From positions 1-41,164 of the IMG/VR virus record IMGVR_UViG_3300042894_002146: a stretch of DNA of 41,164 nt, one strand, 5' to 3'. The notes below the pieces were generated by a model, which saw only the letters and a list, made by a program, of their open reading frames with translations, made no database searches and was not told where the DNA came from. This DNA is from a virus. Positions 23,106 to 33,977 of this stretch are shown here, piece after piece. The position numbers and the translations under genes are program-made. Within the stretch, counting starts at the first letter, position 1. Each line of letters opens with the position of its first letter.

Positions 23106-23501
23106 ATGACATCAAACGTATCAAGAACATATGCCGATTTAGATTTAAACTTTGGCGCAAATCCAGTCACTAAAGATGTAAATCGAAAGGTCGGCGATCG
23201 CGCGATTGTCACCGCAGTTAAAAATTTGATACTTTTGAACTATTTCGAAAAACCATTTAATCCATCAATTGGATCTAACGTTCGTCGTTTACTTTTTGAA
23301 CCAATGACGGCAGAAACGGGAATTTTATTACAGAAAGAAATTGAACTCACTATTGCAAATTATGAACCTCGTGTCAAACTTCGTAATGTTTATGTTCAGT
23401 CCGATTATGATAATCAGGGCTACAACATCACAATTGAGTTTTTTATCGTAAATCGTTTAGAACCAGTAACAGTAAGCATCTTCCTAGAAAGATTAAGATA
23501 G
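23106..23501 (+). CDS. 25: gp25-like baseplate wedge protein
   Basis: A 131-residue protein of the gp25 family (T4 gp25 is 132 residues), a core part of the wedge and sheath initiator. Features: YADLDLNFGANPVTKDVNRK at the start, LNYFEKPFNPSIGSNVRRLL in the middle, and EIELTIANYEPRVKLRNVYV near the end, all typical of the family and of related sheath-initiator proteins such as W of phage P2. It is not a lysozyme despite older labels. It has its own late-type promoter motif. Confidence 0.94.
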   Translation: MTSNVSRTYADLDLNFGANPVTKDVNRKVGDRAIVTAVKNLILLNYFEKPFNPSIGSNVRRLLFEPMTAETGILLQKEIELTIANYEPRVKLRNVYVQSDYDNQGYNITIEFFIVNRLEPVTVSIFLERLR

Positions 23502-23511
23502 GTTATTTAAA

Positions 23512-25575
23512 ATGGCAGAATCGAAAATTCGAATAACTGAATTAGAATTTCAGAACATTAAAGATAATCTGAAAAATTTCATCAAATCGAAACCAGAATT
23601 TACGGATTATGATTTCGAGGGTGCAGGCTTGAATATTCTTATGGATATTCTTGCATACAACACTCACTACATGTCATATTACACAAATATGATTGCGAAT
23701 GAAATGTTTATGGATACTGCTGATCTTAGATCGTCTGTCGTTTCGCACGCAAAACTTTTAGGATATATGCCAAGATCAAGAGTAGCGCCAATTGCTCGAG
23801 TTAATGTTGAGGTCACTCCTGGCGTTGGCGAAAGCAATCAAAATTTGCTTTTGATTCCTCGCTTCACACGCTTCAGAAGCGAAAATATAAATGGAACAAA
23901 TTTCACATTCGTTTTACTCGAAGATAAAACTTTAGAAAAAACCAATGGTAAGTTTACTTTACCAAATGCCGTAATCAAACAAGGTGTTCCACTCATCTAT
24001 ACTTTTGTGGTAGATGACTTAACAAATCCACAACAAAAATTTAAACTTCCTGATACAGGAATTGATACATCAACGATCGAAGTTACCATTCAAAAGTCTG
24101 CAACAAATCTACAAACAGAAAAGTTTGTGTTGGCAGAAGATGCTTCCGTTGTTGAAGCAACTAGCCCAGTATACTATGTTGATGAAGTTGATAATGGGAA
24201 ATATCAAATATACTTCGGCGATAACGTTCTCGGTAAAAAACTAGAGGATGGTAATCTTGTTGTAATTAGTTATTTGATTACCGATGGTCCTTTATCTAAT
24301 AAAGCAAATACGTTTTCACTAATTGATAGTTTAGACGGTTTCAGTAACGTTTCTGTCACAACAGCCCAAAGTGCTTCAGCTGGTGCTGATATTGAAACAA
24401 TTGACAGTATTCGTTTTAGCGCACCTAAAGCATATTTGTCACAAAATCGTGCAGTAACTAAAAACGACTACATCGCATTAATTAATAAAAAGTATCCATA
24501 TTTCGATTCAGTAACAGTTTGGGGCGGCGAAGAATTGGTACCACCACAATATGGTAGAGTATTCATTTCCGCCAAACCAAGAGATGGATTTGAAATCACA
24601 GAAGTGGAAAAGAATTTCCTTAAAGAAGAAATTCTCAAACCAATCAGTATCTTGACTGTTACGCCAGAATTTATCGATGCAGATTATAACTATTTGAACT
24701 TTGGTGTTCGTGCAACTTACGATCCATTGAGAACAAACAAAACACCTCCTCAGATTGAAAGTGCGATAAAAGTTGCGATTACAACCTTTGTAAATCAAGA
24801 ATTGAATAAGTTCAATTCAACATTTAGAGCATCTCGTTTAACAAGAAAGATTGACGACTCAGATCCTGCTATCTTGAGTAATGAACTCAATATCTTTATA
24901 CAAAAGAAATTTAAACCTTTCTTGAATAATAGACGTTCATATACTTTAGATTTTGGTATTCCACTTGCTCGTGGAACAACAGAAAATCGTTTATATTCTT
25001 CTCCAGGATTTGAAATTGCCGATACAAGCAATGTGATTCGTACTTGCTTTATTGAAGAAGTACCATTCTCATATTCAGGAATTGATACAGTTGAAATTTT
25101 AGATCCAGGTACTGGGTACACTGAAACTCCAACTGTTGAAATTATCGGCGACGGCACTGGCGCGACTGCACAACCAGTTGTCGTAAATGGTAGAATTAGA
25201 TCAATTAATGTCATCAAACGAGGCTCAGAATATACAACTGCAGTCGCTAGAATTTCTGGTGGTGGTTCAGAGGCTAGAGGTGCTTCTGCAAAAGTTGTCA
25301 TTCAGGGCAAAACTGGTAATTTGAGAATGTACTATTTTGACGATAATCAAATAAAGGTTTTCGTAAACGAAAGTATTGGCACAATTGATTATACAACAGG
25401 TAAAGTTACGATCAGTGAATTGGCAATATTAGATGTTCTCAACGACTTTAAGCAATTAAGCATTCACGCAAAACCAGAAAATACAGTTTTTGAATCAAAT
25501 CAGAATAAGATTTTAACGTTGAATTATGACGACCCTGAAAGTATCTCCGTCAGATTAACACCAATATCCAAATAA
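23512..25575 (+). CDS. 6: gp6-like baseplate wedge protein
   Basis: A 687-residue protein (T4 gp6, 660 residues). The start LEFQNIKDNLKNFIKSKPEF then DYDFEGAGLNILMDILAYNT is the classic gp6/J-like wedge signature and IANEMFMDTADLRSSVVSHA KLLGY follows. Another conserved part is APKAYLSQNRAVTKNDYIAL near residue 305. Between about 515 and 600 it carries an insertion with the GTGY...P motif (DPGTGYTETPTVEIIGDGTG) that is shared with gp7, gp8 and the protein at 33978. gp6 makes the inner ring of the baseplate. It overlaps gp7 by 1 nt. Confidence 0.93.
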   Translation: MAESKIRITELEFQNIKDNLKNFIKSKPEFTDYDFEGAGLNILMDILAYNTHYMSYYTNMIANEMFMDTADLRSSVVSHAKLLGYMPRSRVAPIARVNVEVTPGVGESNQNLLLIPRFTRFRSENINGTNFTFVLLEDKTLEKTNGKFTLPNAVIKQGVPLIYTFVVDDLTNPQQKFKLPDTGIDTSTIEVTIQKSATNLQTEKFVLAEDASVVEATSPVYYVDEVDNGKYQIYFGDNVLGKKLEDGNLVVISYLITDGPLSNKANTFSLIDSLDGFSNVSVTTAQSASAGADIETIDSIRFSAPKAYLSQNRAVTKNDYIALINKKYPYFDSVTVWGGEELVPPQYGRVFISAKPRDGFEITEVEKNFLKEEILKPISILTVTPEFIDADYNYLNFGVRATYDPLRTNKTPPQIESAIKVAITTFVNQELNKFNSTFRASRLTRKIDDSDPAILSNELNIFIQKKFKPFLNNRRSYTLDFGIPLARGTTENRLYSSPGFEIADTSNVIRTCFIEEVPFSYSGIDTVEILDPGTGYTETPTVEIIGDGTGATAQPVVVNGRIRSINVIKRGSEYTTAVARISGGGSEARGASAKVVIQGKTGNLRMYYFDDNQIKVFVNESIGTIDYTTGKVTISELAILDVLNDFKQLSIHAKPENTVFESNQNKILTLNYDDPESISVRLTPISK

Positions 25576-28550
25576 TGACTAAACTATTTGAAAATATATC
25601 CAATTTAATTGATACTCAAGTACCATCTTTCGTCGCAGAAGATCATCCAAAATTTGTTGCTTTTCTAAAAGCATATTATGAATGGTTGGAAGATTCTGAT
25701 GAAGGTGGTGTGATATTCTATAATAAAGCATTAAGAGACGCTATCGATATTGATAAAATCGACAGTTCACTTTCTCAATTTAACGATCAATTCTTAAAAA
25801 ATTATTTAAAGTATATTCCGCCAGAAGATCAACAAGATCCTAATGGCGGAACGGGCACAGGTACAACAGGTACAGGTACAACATCGAATTTAAACCGCGA
25901 AAAACTCGTAAAACAAATACAAGATTTGTATAGCACAAAAGGCGGTATAGCTGCATATAAATTCTTGTTTCGCGTTTTGTATAATAAAGATGTCGAAATA
26001 TATTATCCGAAAGAAGACATTCTAAAAACGTCTCACGGTAAGTGGACATTACCGCAAGCAATCCGCATTACAGCGTCTGATGAGTTGTATGGTTTAGATA
26101 CAAATCTTTTAATTAAGAGAAAGTTGTATGGAGAAACTTCAAACAACTTTTGTATTATTGAAAATGCATATAAAACAATAGATCGCGATTCGGGTCGTCA
26201 GATCCTTGAAATGTTTATTTCAAATTTAGATCGCCCATTTAATGCGGGCGAATACGCAATTATCGATTATGTTGACGCAAACAATGTTGCACAACGTATT
26301 CGTCAAAAGATCATTGGATCAATTTCTAATTTAAGAATCAATCCTAATCGTCGCGGCTCAAAATATCGCGGTTTAGAAATTGATCCCGATACAAATGCCA
26401 TCACATACCCTGGCGACCCAGTAGTTTTTTATGGCGGTTTGTCTGATGCTCCTGATGCAATTAAAGCGGAAGCCTTTGTCAAAAATGTAACGAGCGGTGG
26501 TATTGAAACTATTGATTTAATTGACGCTGGTTTAGGATATAGAACATTCACTAATACCTATGTCACAACCTTAACGCCAACAAACGGTCATGGTGCGAAT
26601 ATCTATGTTCGTGCAGTCGATACTGATAATGCAGTATCAATAACTGTGAACACAGATACAATTGAATTCAAAAAAGACACTGAACTACAAGCAGCAAACT
26701 TTTTGTTCGAGAATGTTGGCACTTCAACTATCGCCACAACTCTTGAACAAGCCTTTGCATTCTCTGACGTAGAAGTTGCACCTTTAAAATTAGTAGACGT
26801 AAGACAAAGTGGTGCTGGTTACATAACACCACCTCAAATAGAATTTGAAACTTTTTATGGTAGTGATTTGGTGTTAGACGAAGATGGTATGATTGAAGTT
26901 GATACCACACCTTTAGCAGGACCAAACACTCGATCGCTTTATTTGTCAACAACACCAATAACGTATTATGAAGGTTCTTTTGTCTTGATTGTACAAAAGA
27001 ATAGTCGTGCTACAAGAGAACTTCGTAAGATAGTTCAAGCTGTTCCGCAAGATGATGGATCAGTTTTACTTGTTGTCGACCGCACATTCTCTGCACCAAT
27101 AACCGAAAATGTAAAAGTTTTTGTTGAAAACCGCCCAAGAATGAAGGATTTAGGTCAGGTGGCTAACGTTCGAATTATCTCAGGTGGTACAGGATATTCG
27201 ATCAACGATTTAATTTTATTTAATAGTTCAACATCAATTGGATATGGCGCCAATGCACATGTTTCTGATGTGGGTGGTGTTGGTAATATTACTGAAATTA
27301 CCGTAACAGAAAGAGGCGAAGGGTACTATCAAGCGCCGACAGTAAGCGTTCAAACATCAGGCGGTTCTGGCGCAATATTGAGTGCTGGTATACTCAGCAA
27401 TAATGAAATCGCTAATGCAGTAGTTGAGGGTAATGGCGAAATTCAAGATTTTCGTATCGTTCAACGTGGATTTGACTACATCTCAAAGCCAGAGGTATCG
27501 TTAAAGATTAAAGACGTTTATATTAAAAAAGAAGATACCATTGATAAAATTATTGTTTCTGGTGACCGTATTTGGCAAAATACAGGGGCTACGACCGACT
27601 TTACTGCATTGATTGATTATTATGACGATGCTGAAGGAATACTTCGTATCTACAATTACGCAGGAACTTTAAACGTACAAAATACCTTTACAACAGCAAA
27701 TAGCGTTTCCTCATCTAATGTGACGTTCAATATTGCTCAATATTCAAACGGCGCATATAGAGTAACAACTTATGGCGACGGCAGAGCGTTAGTGAATGTA
27801 GAATTCGCAAATGGCTTAATTAATTATGATGGTTATTATTTGAACACTGATGGATTCTTAAGCGCCGATAAAAGGTTAGAGGGTCCGAGAAAATATCAAA
27901 CATATTCTTATGTTTTGGCTGTTGAAGAAGCGTTGAACAAATATAAGGATGCAGTTCTTGCAATATTGCACTCTGCAGGTGGTATATTATTCGGGCAATA
28001 TAATATCAACAGCGAGTTAGAATTTAAGGCTGAAGAAACGACAGTTAATGTCGCAATTATTGCGCCTGTAATCGGTACAGTAAATGCTAACGGCGAATCA
28101 CTAACAATAGAGGGAATTGGAACTACATTCACCTCTACAGCTAATGCAAACGATATTATCGTTATTGACACAGGAAACACTTATAGAGAGCAATCTAAAT
28201 ACATCGTAGAAGTCAATAGTGATACAAGTTTAGAATTAGAAAGCAACTTATCATTTATTGGTTTCGGGCGTGCAAATGTTGGTAACGATACTGCTATCAT
28301 TACCATTTATGATACTTCTATTGCTTTAAGTTCGTTTTTGGCGGTTGGTGATCTAATCACAGTAAATGTGGCAAACACATCAAATTCATCAAATTCTGTT
28401 ATCGTAACGAAAGAAATTAGTATTATTAACAATGTAACTAAACGTATTACATGCAATTCAAATTTTGATGGCGTAAATGCAAATAGTAGGATTTATGTCG
28501 TTTCGCCATTTTATGAAGAAGTTGACTATAAAATCATTCCTGGGATTTAA
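25575..28550 (+). CDS. 7: gp7-like baseplate wedge protein
   Basis: A 991-residue protein (T4 gp7, 1032 residues) in the gp6-gp7-gp8 order. The N-terminus MTKLFENISNLIDTQVPSFV then HPKFVAFLKAYYEWLE is shared with marine T4-like gp7 proteins. A Gly/Thr repeat GGTGTGTTGTGTTSN marks a linker near residue 90. Much of the rest consists of beta-rich modules with recurring GxGY (GAGYITPPQIEFE, GGTGYSINDLILF, RGEGYYQAPTVSV), and the C-terminus has an extra beta domain beginning GTVNANGESLTIEG. It links the inner baseplate to the outer wedge proteins. Confidence 0.8.
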   Translation: MTKLFENISNLIDTQVPSFVAEDHPKFVAFLKAYYEWLEDSDEGGVIFYNKALRDAIDIDKIDSSLSQFNDQFLKNYLKYIPPEDQQDPNGGTGTGTTGTGTTSNLNREKLVKQIQDLYSTKGGIAAYKFLFRVLYNKDVEIYYPKEDILKTSHGKWTLPQAIRITASDELYGLDTNLLIKRKLYGETSNNFCIIENAYKTIDRDSGRQILEMFISNLDRPFNAGEYAIIDYVDANNVAQRIRQKIIGSISNLRINPNRRGSKYRGLEIDPDTNAITYPGDPVVFYGGLSDAPDAIKAEAFVKNVTSGGIETIDLIDAGLGYRTFTNTYVTTLTPTNGHGANIYVRAVDTDNAVSITVNTDTIEFKKDTELQAANFLFENVGTSTIATTLEQAFAFSDVEVAPLKLVDVRQSGAGYITPPQIEFETFYGSDLVLDEDGMIEVDTTPLAGPNTRSLYLSTTPITYYEGSFVLIVQKNSRATRELRKIVQAVPQDDGSVLLVVDRTFSAPITENVKVFVENRPRMKDLGQVANVRIISGGTGYSINDLILFNSSTSIGYGANAHVSDVGGVGNITEITVTERGEGYYQAPTVSVQTSGGSGAILSAGILSNNEIANAVVEGNGEIQDFRIVQRGFDYISKPEVSLKIKDVYIKKEDTIDKIIVSGDRIWQNTGATTDFTALIDYYDDAEGILRIYNYAGTLNVQNTFTTANSVSSSNVTFNIAQYSNGAYRVTTYGDGRALVNVEFANGLINYDGYYLNTDGFLSADKRLEGPRKYQTYSYVLAVEEALNKYKDAVLAILHSAGGILFGQYNINSELEFKAEETTVNVAIIAPVIGTVNANGESLTIEGIGTTFTSTANANDIIVIDTGNTYREQSKYIVEVNSDTSLELESNLSFIGFGRANVGNDTAIITIYDTSIALSSFLAVGDLITVNVANTSNSSNSVIVTKEISIINNVTKRITCNSNFDGVNANSRIYVVSPFYEEVDYKIIPGI

Positions 28551-28556
28551 AAAGAA

Positions 28557-30146
28557 ATGAGCAGTAAAATTTTAAAAAGTTTCGGTGTTTCAATCGTAGA
28601 AAGAATCGACGATATATTTGCAAGTTCAGTAGCAAATACCTATGTTACGATAGGTCGTCCAGTCACTTGGAGTACCAACGACACAAGCGTAGAAACTCCT
28701 GAAGAAACTACAAATTATACGAATCAAGTTTATCGCGATATGATTGCGATGAAAAAGATTATCGGCTCAGATATTCAAATTATCGTGCCAAGAAAAGATT
28801 GGGCTAATAATACGCCATATGATGAATATGATGATGGTACAGATTTGTTTACGCCAATCACAACTACACAAATTCAAGGTACAGTAAACGTTGCGGCAAA
28901 TAGCGTAATCGTAGTTGGTAGGAATACACAATTTAGTACCAACGTTTCAAATAATAGAATTATAAAGATTAATGGCGTTTCGCGCGAAGTCATTAATATT
29001 GCCAATAACACATACCTAACAGTAAATAACAAATTTAGTACAGCGGCTATCGTTTCCAACGCTGCTTATTCTATAGTGAATGGCTCTCCAAGTTATTCTC
29101 AACAATTCTATGTTAGAAATACAAAAGATCAAGTGTTCAAATGCTTGTTCAATAATGATGGTGCCAACTCTACAATTATGCCAGAAATAACGGTAGCTGG
29201 TCAACTCCCAGAAAACCCATATATTGAATTAGGCGACGGTTATAAGTGGAAGTATCTTTACACTATTCCAGCCAGCAAAAAATTGAAGTTTATGAGTAAG
29301 GATTGGATGCCTGTGTTGACGGATAGTCTAGTTGCTAGAACGGCTGGTGCAGGTTCCATCGACGTAATTAAAATCCTTAATGGGGGAGATGGTTACATAA
29401 GTGGAGGCAATAGCAATTCCGCAGTTATTGTTACCATTGAAGGTGATGGAACAGAAGCCAATGTAACAGCAAAAATCGAAGAAGGCGTCTTTACTGGATT
29501 GAACATTTTAAATGGTGGAAGCGGTTATTCATACGCTAATGTTATTATCGACGATACAGGTGCAACTGGTGCAAATGCCGAATTCGATGTTCAAATTGCC
29601 CCTATAAATGGACATGGTTCAAATCCAGTTCATGAATTGGGTGCATCTCATGTAATGATTGCCGTCGAACTTGACGGCGACGAGGGTGGAAAAATACCAA
29701 CAATATCTGGTGATGAGAAACTCGATTATAGACAAATTGGATTGCTTTTAAATCCAAGATTATATCCAACGACAACAGCGTTCGCTAATGATTTGGTGTA
29801 CGTTACCACTACTCGATTAGGATTAGTTGCTCCATCCTCGGGCAATAAATATGCTTTAGACGAAACTGTCTATCAAGGCGACGTTTTTGCAAACGCAACC
29901 TTTACAGGCACAGTAGTTCATTGGGATTATGATACGAAAACACTTCATTTAAACAACACGCGTGGAACGGTCGATTTAAACCTTCCAATCGTAGGCAGAA
30001 CGACTGGTACTCAGACTTCAATCATAACTCAAGAAGACACTGAGGTTTCGCCATTTACGGGCAGATTACTTTATATTGATAATCGCAGCCCGATAGTGAG
30101 AGATGACCAACAAGCTGAAGTTATTCGTTTAATTGTAAAGATTTAA
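28557..30146 (+). CDS. 8: gp8-like baseplate wedge protein
   Basis: A 529-residue protein, longer than T4 gp8 (334 residues). The core is seen in VANTYVTIGRPVTWSTNDTS, YRDMIAMKKIIGSDIQIIVP, QQFYVRNTKDQVFKCLFNN and ELGDGYKWKYLYTIP. The extra length comes from at least two insertions: a beta domain GTVNVAANSVIVVGRNTQFS (about residues 98-160), similar to one in gp7, and a pair of GxGY modules (GGDGYISGGNSNSAVIV and GGSGYSYANVII, about 277-345). gp8 forms a dimer on the outer wedge. Confidence 0.85.
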   Translation: MSSKILKSFGVSIVERIDDIFASSVANTYVTIGRPVTWSTNDTSVETPEETTNYTNQVYRDMIAMKKIIGSDIQIIVPRKDWANNTPYDEYDDGTDLFTPITTTQIQGTVNVAANSVIVVGRNTQFSTNVSNNRIIKINGVSREVINIANNTYLTVNNKFSTAAIVSNAAYSIVNGSPSYSQQFYVRNTKDQVFKCLFNNDGANSTIMPEITVAGQLPENPYIELGDGYKWKYLYTIPASKKLKFMSKDWMPVLTDSLVARTAGAGSIDVIKILNGGDGYISGGNSNSAVIVTIEGDGTEANVTAKIEEGVFTGLNILNGGSGYSYANVIIDDTGATGANAEFDVQIAPINGHGSNPVHELGASHVMIAVELDGDEGGKIPTISGDEKLDYRQIGLLLNPRLYPTTTAFANDLVYVTTTRLGLVAPSSGNKYALDETVYQGDVFANATFTGTVVHWDYDTKTLHLNNTRGTVDLNLPIVGRTTGTQTSIITQEDTEVSPFTGRLLYIDNRSPIVRDDQQAEVIRLIVKI

Positions 30147-30161
30147 TAGTAGGTACAAAAA

Positions 30162-33100
30162 ATGGCAATTGGTTTTTTTAACATTGAACCATACTATGAC
30201 GACTTCGACGAAGATAATAATTATGTTCGTATATTGTTTCGTCCAGAGTACGCTGTCCAAGCGAGAGAATTGACGCAACTTCAAACGATCATTCAAGATC
30301 AAATTAAGAAGTTCGGCGATCATATTTTCAAAGATGGTAGTCCTGTAGTTGGCGGTCAGCTGACCATTGACAATAATGTATCATATGTTAAAATTTTACC
30401 AACTTATAATAATGAAGACGTAGACCTCGACAACTTTTTAAATAAACAAATTATCAATAATAGCGGTAGCGAAGTTAAGCGTGGTCGCGTCATTGCTACA
30501 TTTGCGCCAACAGCAACAGGAACTTCACCAACTTTAATGGTAAAGATGTTGCGTGGTTCTTTGGTCAACAATGAGACTTTCCGAACCGTCGGCGCAACCA
30601 CATATTACGCTCAAACAATATTGACTGACGCAGTCGGAGTTGGCACAACAGTAAGTATCGAAGAAGGCGTTTTTTATGCAAGCGGTTTCTTCGTTAAAGT
30701 ATTGCCACAAACAATTACTTTAGATCCATATGGAATTACACCTTCTGCAAAAATTGGTTTACAAATTGAAGATGACATCGTTGATGCGTCTCAAGATTCT
30801 ACATTACTAGATCCTGCACTTGGCTCATTCAACTACCAAGCACCTGGAGCAAATCGTTATAAATTTTCTCTCAAATTAACAACAAGAGCTCTTAATTCAA
30901 CAGATGAATCTCGCTTCTTTGAATTGCTCCGTGTTGAAAATGGTATTATCACAAAGCAAGTCAAATACCCAATCTATTCTGAATTGGAAAAAACTCTTGC
31001 TCGTCGTACCTTTGATGAATCAGGTGATTACACAGTAAGAAACTTCCGTGCAACTTTAAGCGCAAATACTAAAGATGCAACAGGAAACACTTATATTATC
31101 AATCTTGATCCTGGTAAGGCATACGTTAAAGGATTTGAGTTCGAGACAGTCGGACCAACTCAATTGCTTGCTTCAAAGGCTCGCGATAAACAAACTTCTA
31201 CAGACTTTGATTTAAACATTGAATATGGAAATTACTTGTATGTTGCAAATGTACATTCAAGTAATCAAGGTTTCTTCAACTTTGCTCTACCAACAATTGA
31301 TCTACATTGCGTCAATAGCGCGAATGTAGACAAATATTCTTTTGGAACATATGCAAACACAAGAATCGGAACGGCAAAGATTCGCAATTTTGATAGAGAA
31401 TCTGCTACGATTTATAAAGCATATATTTGCGAAGCCAATGTTCAACCACTTTCTTTTACTGTTGTAAGTGGCACATCTTCAACTTTGATACTACCTTCAG
31501 ATTTTTCTTCAACAGACAACGCATACACTAATGTTATAGTGACATTAGATTCTACTGGCGATAGTAGAGAAATTGTTAATTATGTTGGTAGCACAAGAAC
31601 TGCAACAGTTGCATCACCATTTACTACATCAGCAAGTGGCACAGGTCGTTTAGATTTCTCAATTAAAGATTTGAATTCTATGACCTATGCACCTTCTGCT
31701 ACTGATGGTAATTGGAATACTATTCGTAGTGTATATGCAACTATGGATGTTCATCCAGATAGTAAAGACTCTACAAGCAATACCTACATTACTGACACTA
31801 ATTTGAATACGATGATCTTCCGCTTGGGTCAAAATTATGTTGCTAACGGATCGATCACTAATGCTGATTTTTACCACAGAAAGGTATTGACTAACTTAAC
31901 GTTTACAAGCAACGGTCAGATTACTCTTTCCGACGGTGGTGGACATCTATCAACTGGTGAATCCTTTACTTTTGGTAGAACTGGAAGTTTTGTTTCAGAT
32001 ACTCAAGCAAATACAGATGTTATTGCTATTGTTCGTAGTAACTCAGGTTCAACATTATATGCAAACGGCGATATTATTGATTTAACGACTGGCACTTCTG
32101 GTATCTTCCAAACTAATGAAAAATCAATAACAATTTACACAGGCACTGGCGCAGCAATTGTTGCTGACGTTTTGATGACAGTTAAGGTTGATGACACACA
32201 AACAGAATCTGTTGCTCGTCGAAGAAAAAATGTTGTTGGAAACACATCAAACACTGTATTGACTGCATCCGACACACCAAGCAATGGCGTTTCCGTGGGC
32301 GCACCAATTGGCGCTTCTGTTAAAATTGATGCGACCAGAGGACATGTTTGGTTTACAAGCGCAGGACCAATTGAAAGTGAACCAGGCGTTCCAATGAGTC
32401 TTTATGTTCCTGACGTCGTTAAACTTATCAAAGTTTATGATTCTGGTGATATTAATTATGCGCCAAATACTGTTAATGCAATCGACATTACTGAACATTA
32501 TTACCTTGATGGTGGTCAAAGAGATAATTTATATGACCACGCAAGTATTACACTCCGTCCAGGTTACAATGCACCAAAGGGACAAATTGTCGTATTCTTA
32601 AAATATTACGATCACTCTGCTGGTGCTGCATCTGGTTACTTCAATGTGGATTCTTATCCTGCAACAGAGTATGCATCAGGTGCAATCCCAATTTATTATA
32701 GCCAAAATGGCGGATATTACAGTCTACGCGATTGCGTTGACTTTAGACCTACCAGAACAGTAGGACAACCATCCGTTTCTTTCTTTGGAAATAGGGTACA
32801 GAAACCTTCTGAAGTGATGGAATTGTCATATCAATTCTATTTACCAAGAATTGATAAATTGATTCTAACAAAAGATAAGGAATTTAAGATTCGCAGAGGA
32901 ACTTCTGCCGTAAATCCAATTCCACCAAACGATTCAGATGACGCAATGACATTGTATGTCATCAATTCTCCTGCGTATGCGGCAAATGTTGCAGAAATTA
33001 AATTGCAGTATGTAGAAAATAAACGATATACGATGAGAGATATTGGTACTCTTGAAAAGAGAATCGAAGCATTAGAAATCTATACGTCATTGACACAAAT

Positions 33101-33242
33101 AGAGGCTCTCGCATCAGATACAGCAATATTGTATGAAGATAATTTACGCGAAAAAGAAAAATATGGTATTGTTGTAGATACGTTTGAAGGGTTTTTGACT
33201 GCAGACATTACTAATGACGACTTCTTAGCGTCAATAGAATAA
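30162..33242 (+). CDS. DUF4815-type wedge/neck structural protein
   Basis: A 1026-residue virion protein. The start FFNIEPYYDDFDEDNNYVRI then LFRPEYAVQARELTQLQTII QDQ is typical of the DUF4815 family of large T4-like (especially cyanophage) structural proteins placed after gp8, in the gp9/gp10 region of T4. It is beta-rich; the C-terminus has a predicted helix (YTMRDIGTLEKRIEALEIYT) leading into a short final segment. In some relatives the chain continues into domains like those of the next two genes, suggesting that here the protein is divided among three genes. Confidence 0.78.
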   Translation: MAIGFFNIEPYYDDFDEDNNYVRILFRPEYAVQARELTQLQTIIQDQIKKFGDHIFKDGSPVVGGQLTIDNNVSYVKILPTYNNEDVDLDNFLNKQIINNSGSEVKRGRVIATFAPTATGTSPTLMVKMLRGSLVNNETFRTVGATTYYAQTILTDAVGVGTTVSIEEGVFYASGFFVKVLPQTITLDPYGITPSAKIGLQIEDDIVDASQDSTLLDPALGSFNYQAPGANRYKFSLKLTTRALNSTDESRFFELLRVENGIITKQVKYPIYSELEKTLARRTFDESGDYTVRNFRATLSANTKDATGNTYIINLDPGKAYVKGFEFETVGPTQLLASKARDKQTSTDFDLNIEYGNYLYVANVHSSNQGFFNFALPTIDLHCVNSANVDKYSFGTYANTRIGTAKIRNFDRESATIYKAYICEANVQPLSFTVVSGTSSTLILPSDFSSTDNAYTNVIVTLDSTGDSREIVNYVGSTRTATVASPFTTSASGTGRLDFSIKDLNSMTYAPSATDGNWNTIRSVYATMDVHPDSKDSTSNTYITDTNLNTMIFRLGQNYVANGSITNADFYHRKVLTNLTFTSNGQITLSDGGGHLSTGESFTFGRTGSFVSDTQANTDVIAIVRSNSGSTLYANGDIIDLTTGTSGIFQTNEKSITIYTGTGAAIVADVLMTVKVDDTQTESVARRRKNVVGNTSNTVLTASDTPSNGVSVGAPIGASVKIDATRGHVWFTSAGPIESEPGVPMSLYVPDVVKLIKVYDSGDINYAPNTVNAIDITEHYYLDGGQRDNLYDHASITLRPGYNAPKGQIVVFLKYYDHSAGAASGYFNVDSYPATEYASGAIPIYYSQNGGYYSLRDCVDFRPTRTVGQPSVSFFGNRVQKPSEVMELSYQFYLPRIDKLILTKDKEFKIRRGTSAVNPIPPNDSDDAMTLYVINSPAYAANVAEIKLQYVENKRYTMRDIGTLEKRIEALEIYTSLTQIEALASDTAILYEDNLREKEKYGIVVDTFEGFLTADITNDDFLASIE

Positions 33243-33253
33243 GGGAGTTTAAG

Positions 33254-33967
33254 ATGGCATTAGGACCATATACTGAAAAAACACCACTTGAGTTAATACA
33301 CTCATCAGCAATTTCTGGTACAAGTGGTTATAAAATAAATGATAAAACTATCACTTTAAATTTTACGGAAGAACCTGCAATTTCGCAAACAACTGCGACT
33401 AAAGCAATTACGGTTCAGCCTTATGAATTTGCTCGTTTTGATGGTTATTTAAAACTTAATCCAGAAACTGACGTGTTTGTTTCTGAGAAATTAACACCAA
33501 CCACAACAAATCAAACAAGCGATTCTCGTGGATTAAATAACCTTGTAAATGCTGCAACGCAACCAGGAGTTCTAAATTCAACAATCTTCCCAGTAAATTT
33601 ATCAACAGACCTTCTACTTTCTTCACTTGTGCCATTTAACTCAACACAATTGACTGGTGGCTTGTTTGCTGCCACTTCTGGAGTTAATGTTCCAACGTTG
33701 GCGGACAATTCAACAGAAGTTGTTTGGGGTGTATTGAATTCGGAACCTGCTGCAACAGTAAATTCTCAGAGAACGGTAGATGGTCAACGCCCTATTTCTT
33801 CTCTAGTGGAATTCTTCGGAAGATCAACAGATCAACAGCCAACTAATGGTGCTGGAATGGATCCATTAGTCGTGGAAAATTCAATTGCAGTGGATTCTTC
33901 AAGAAGAGGCACTAGTGGTAGATCAATTGATGTGGATTTCTTAAGATATCGTTATGATAGTAATTAA
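33254..33967 (+). CDS. Structural protein matching a mid-part of DUF4815 proteins
   Basis: A 237-residue protein starting MALGPYTEKTPLELIHSSAI. The region KTITLNFTEEPAISQTTATK then AITVQPYEFARFDGYLKLNP ETDVFV resembles the middle of long DUF4815 wedge proteins, where a similar stretch (..LNYTE..F..Q..A.....NP..V..W.G...L.P.TD.W) follows the N-terminal domain. It begins 11 nt after the previous gene with GGGAG upstream as RBS. It probably assembles with its two neighbours. The C-terminus is Ser/Arg-rich. Confidence 0.65.
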   Translation: MALGPYTEKTPLELIHSSAISGTSGYKINDKTITLNFTEEPAISQTTATKAITVQPYEFARFDGYLKLNPETDVFVSEKLTPTTTNQTSDSRGLNNLVNAATQPGVLNSTIFPVNLSTDLLLSSLVPFNSTQLTGGLFAATSGVNVPTLADNSTEVVWGVLNSEPAATVNSQRTVDGQRPISSLVEFFGRSTDQQPTNGAGMDPLVVENSIAVDSSRRGTSGRSIDVDFLRYRYDSN

Positions 33968-33977
33968 GGTATAAAAA

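Noticed and set aside
29844-29851. AATAAATA late-promoter match
   Set aside because: Lies inside the gp8 coding region with no gene start within 300 nt downstream; chance match in AT-rich DNA.
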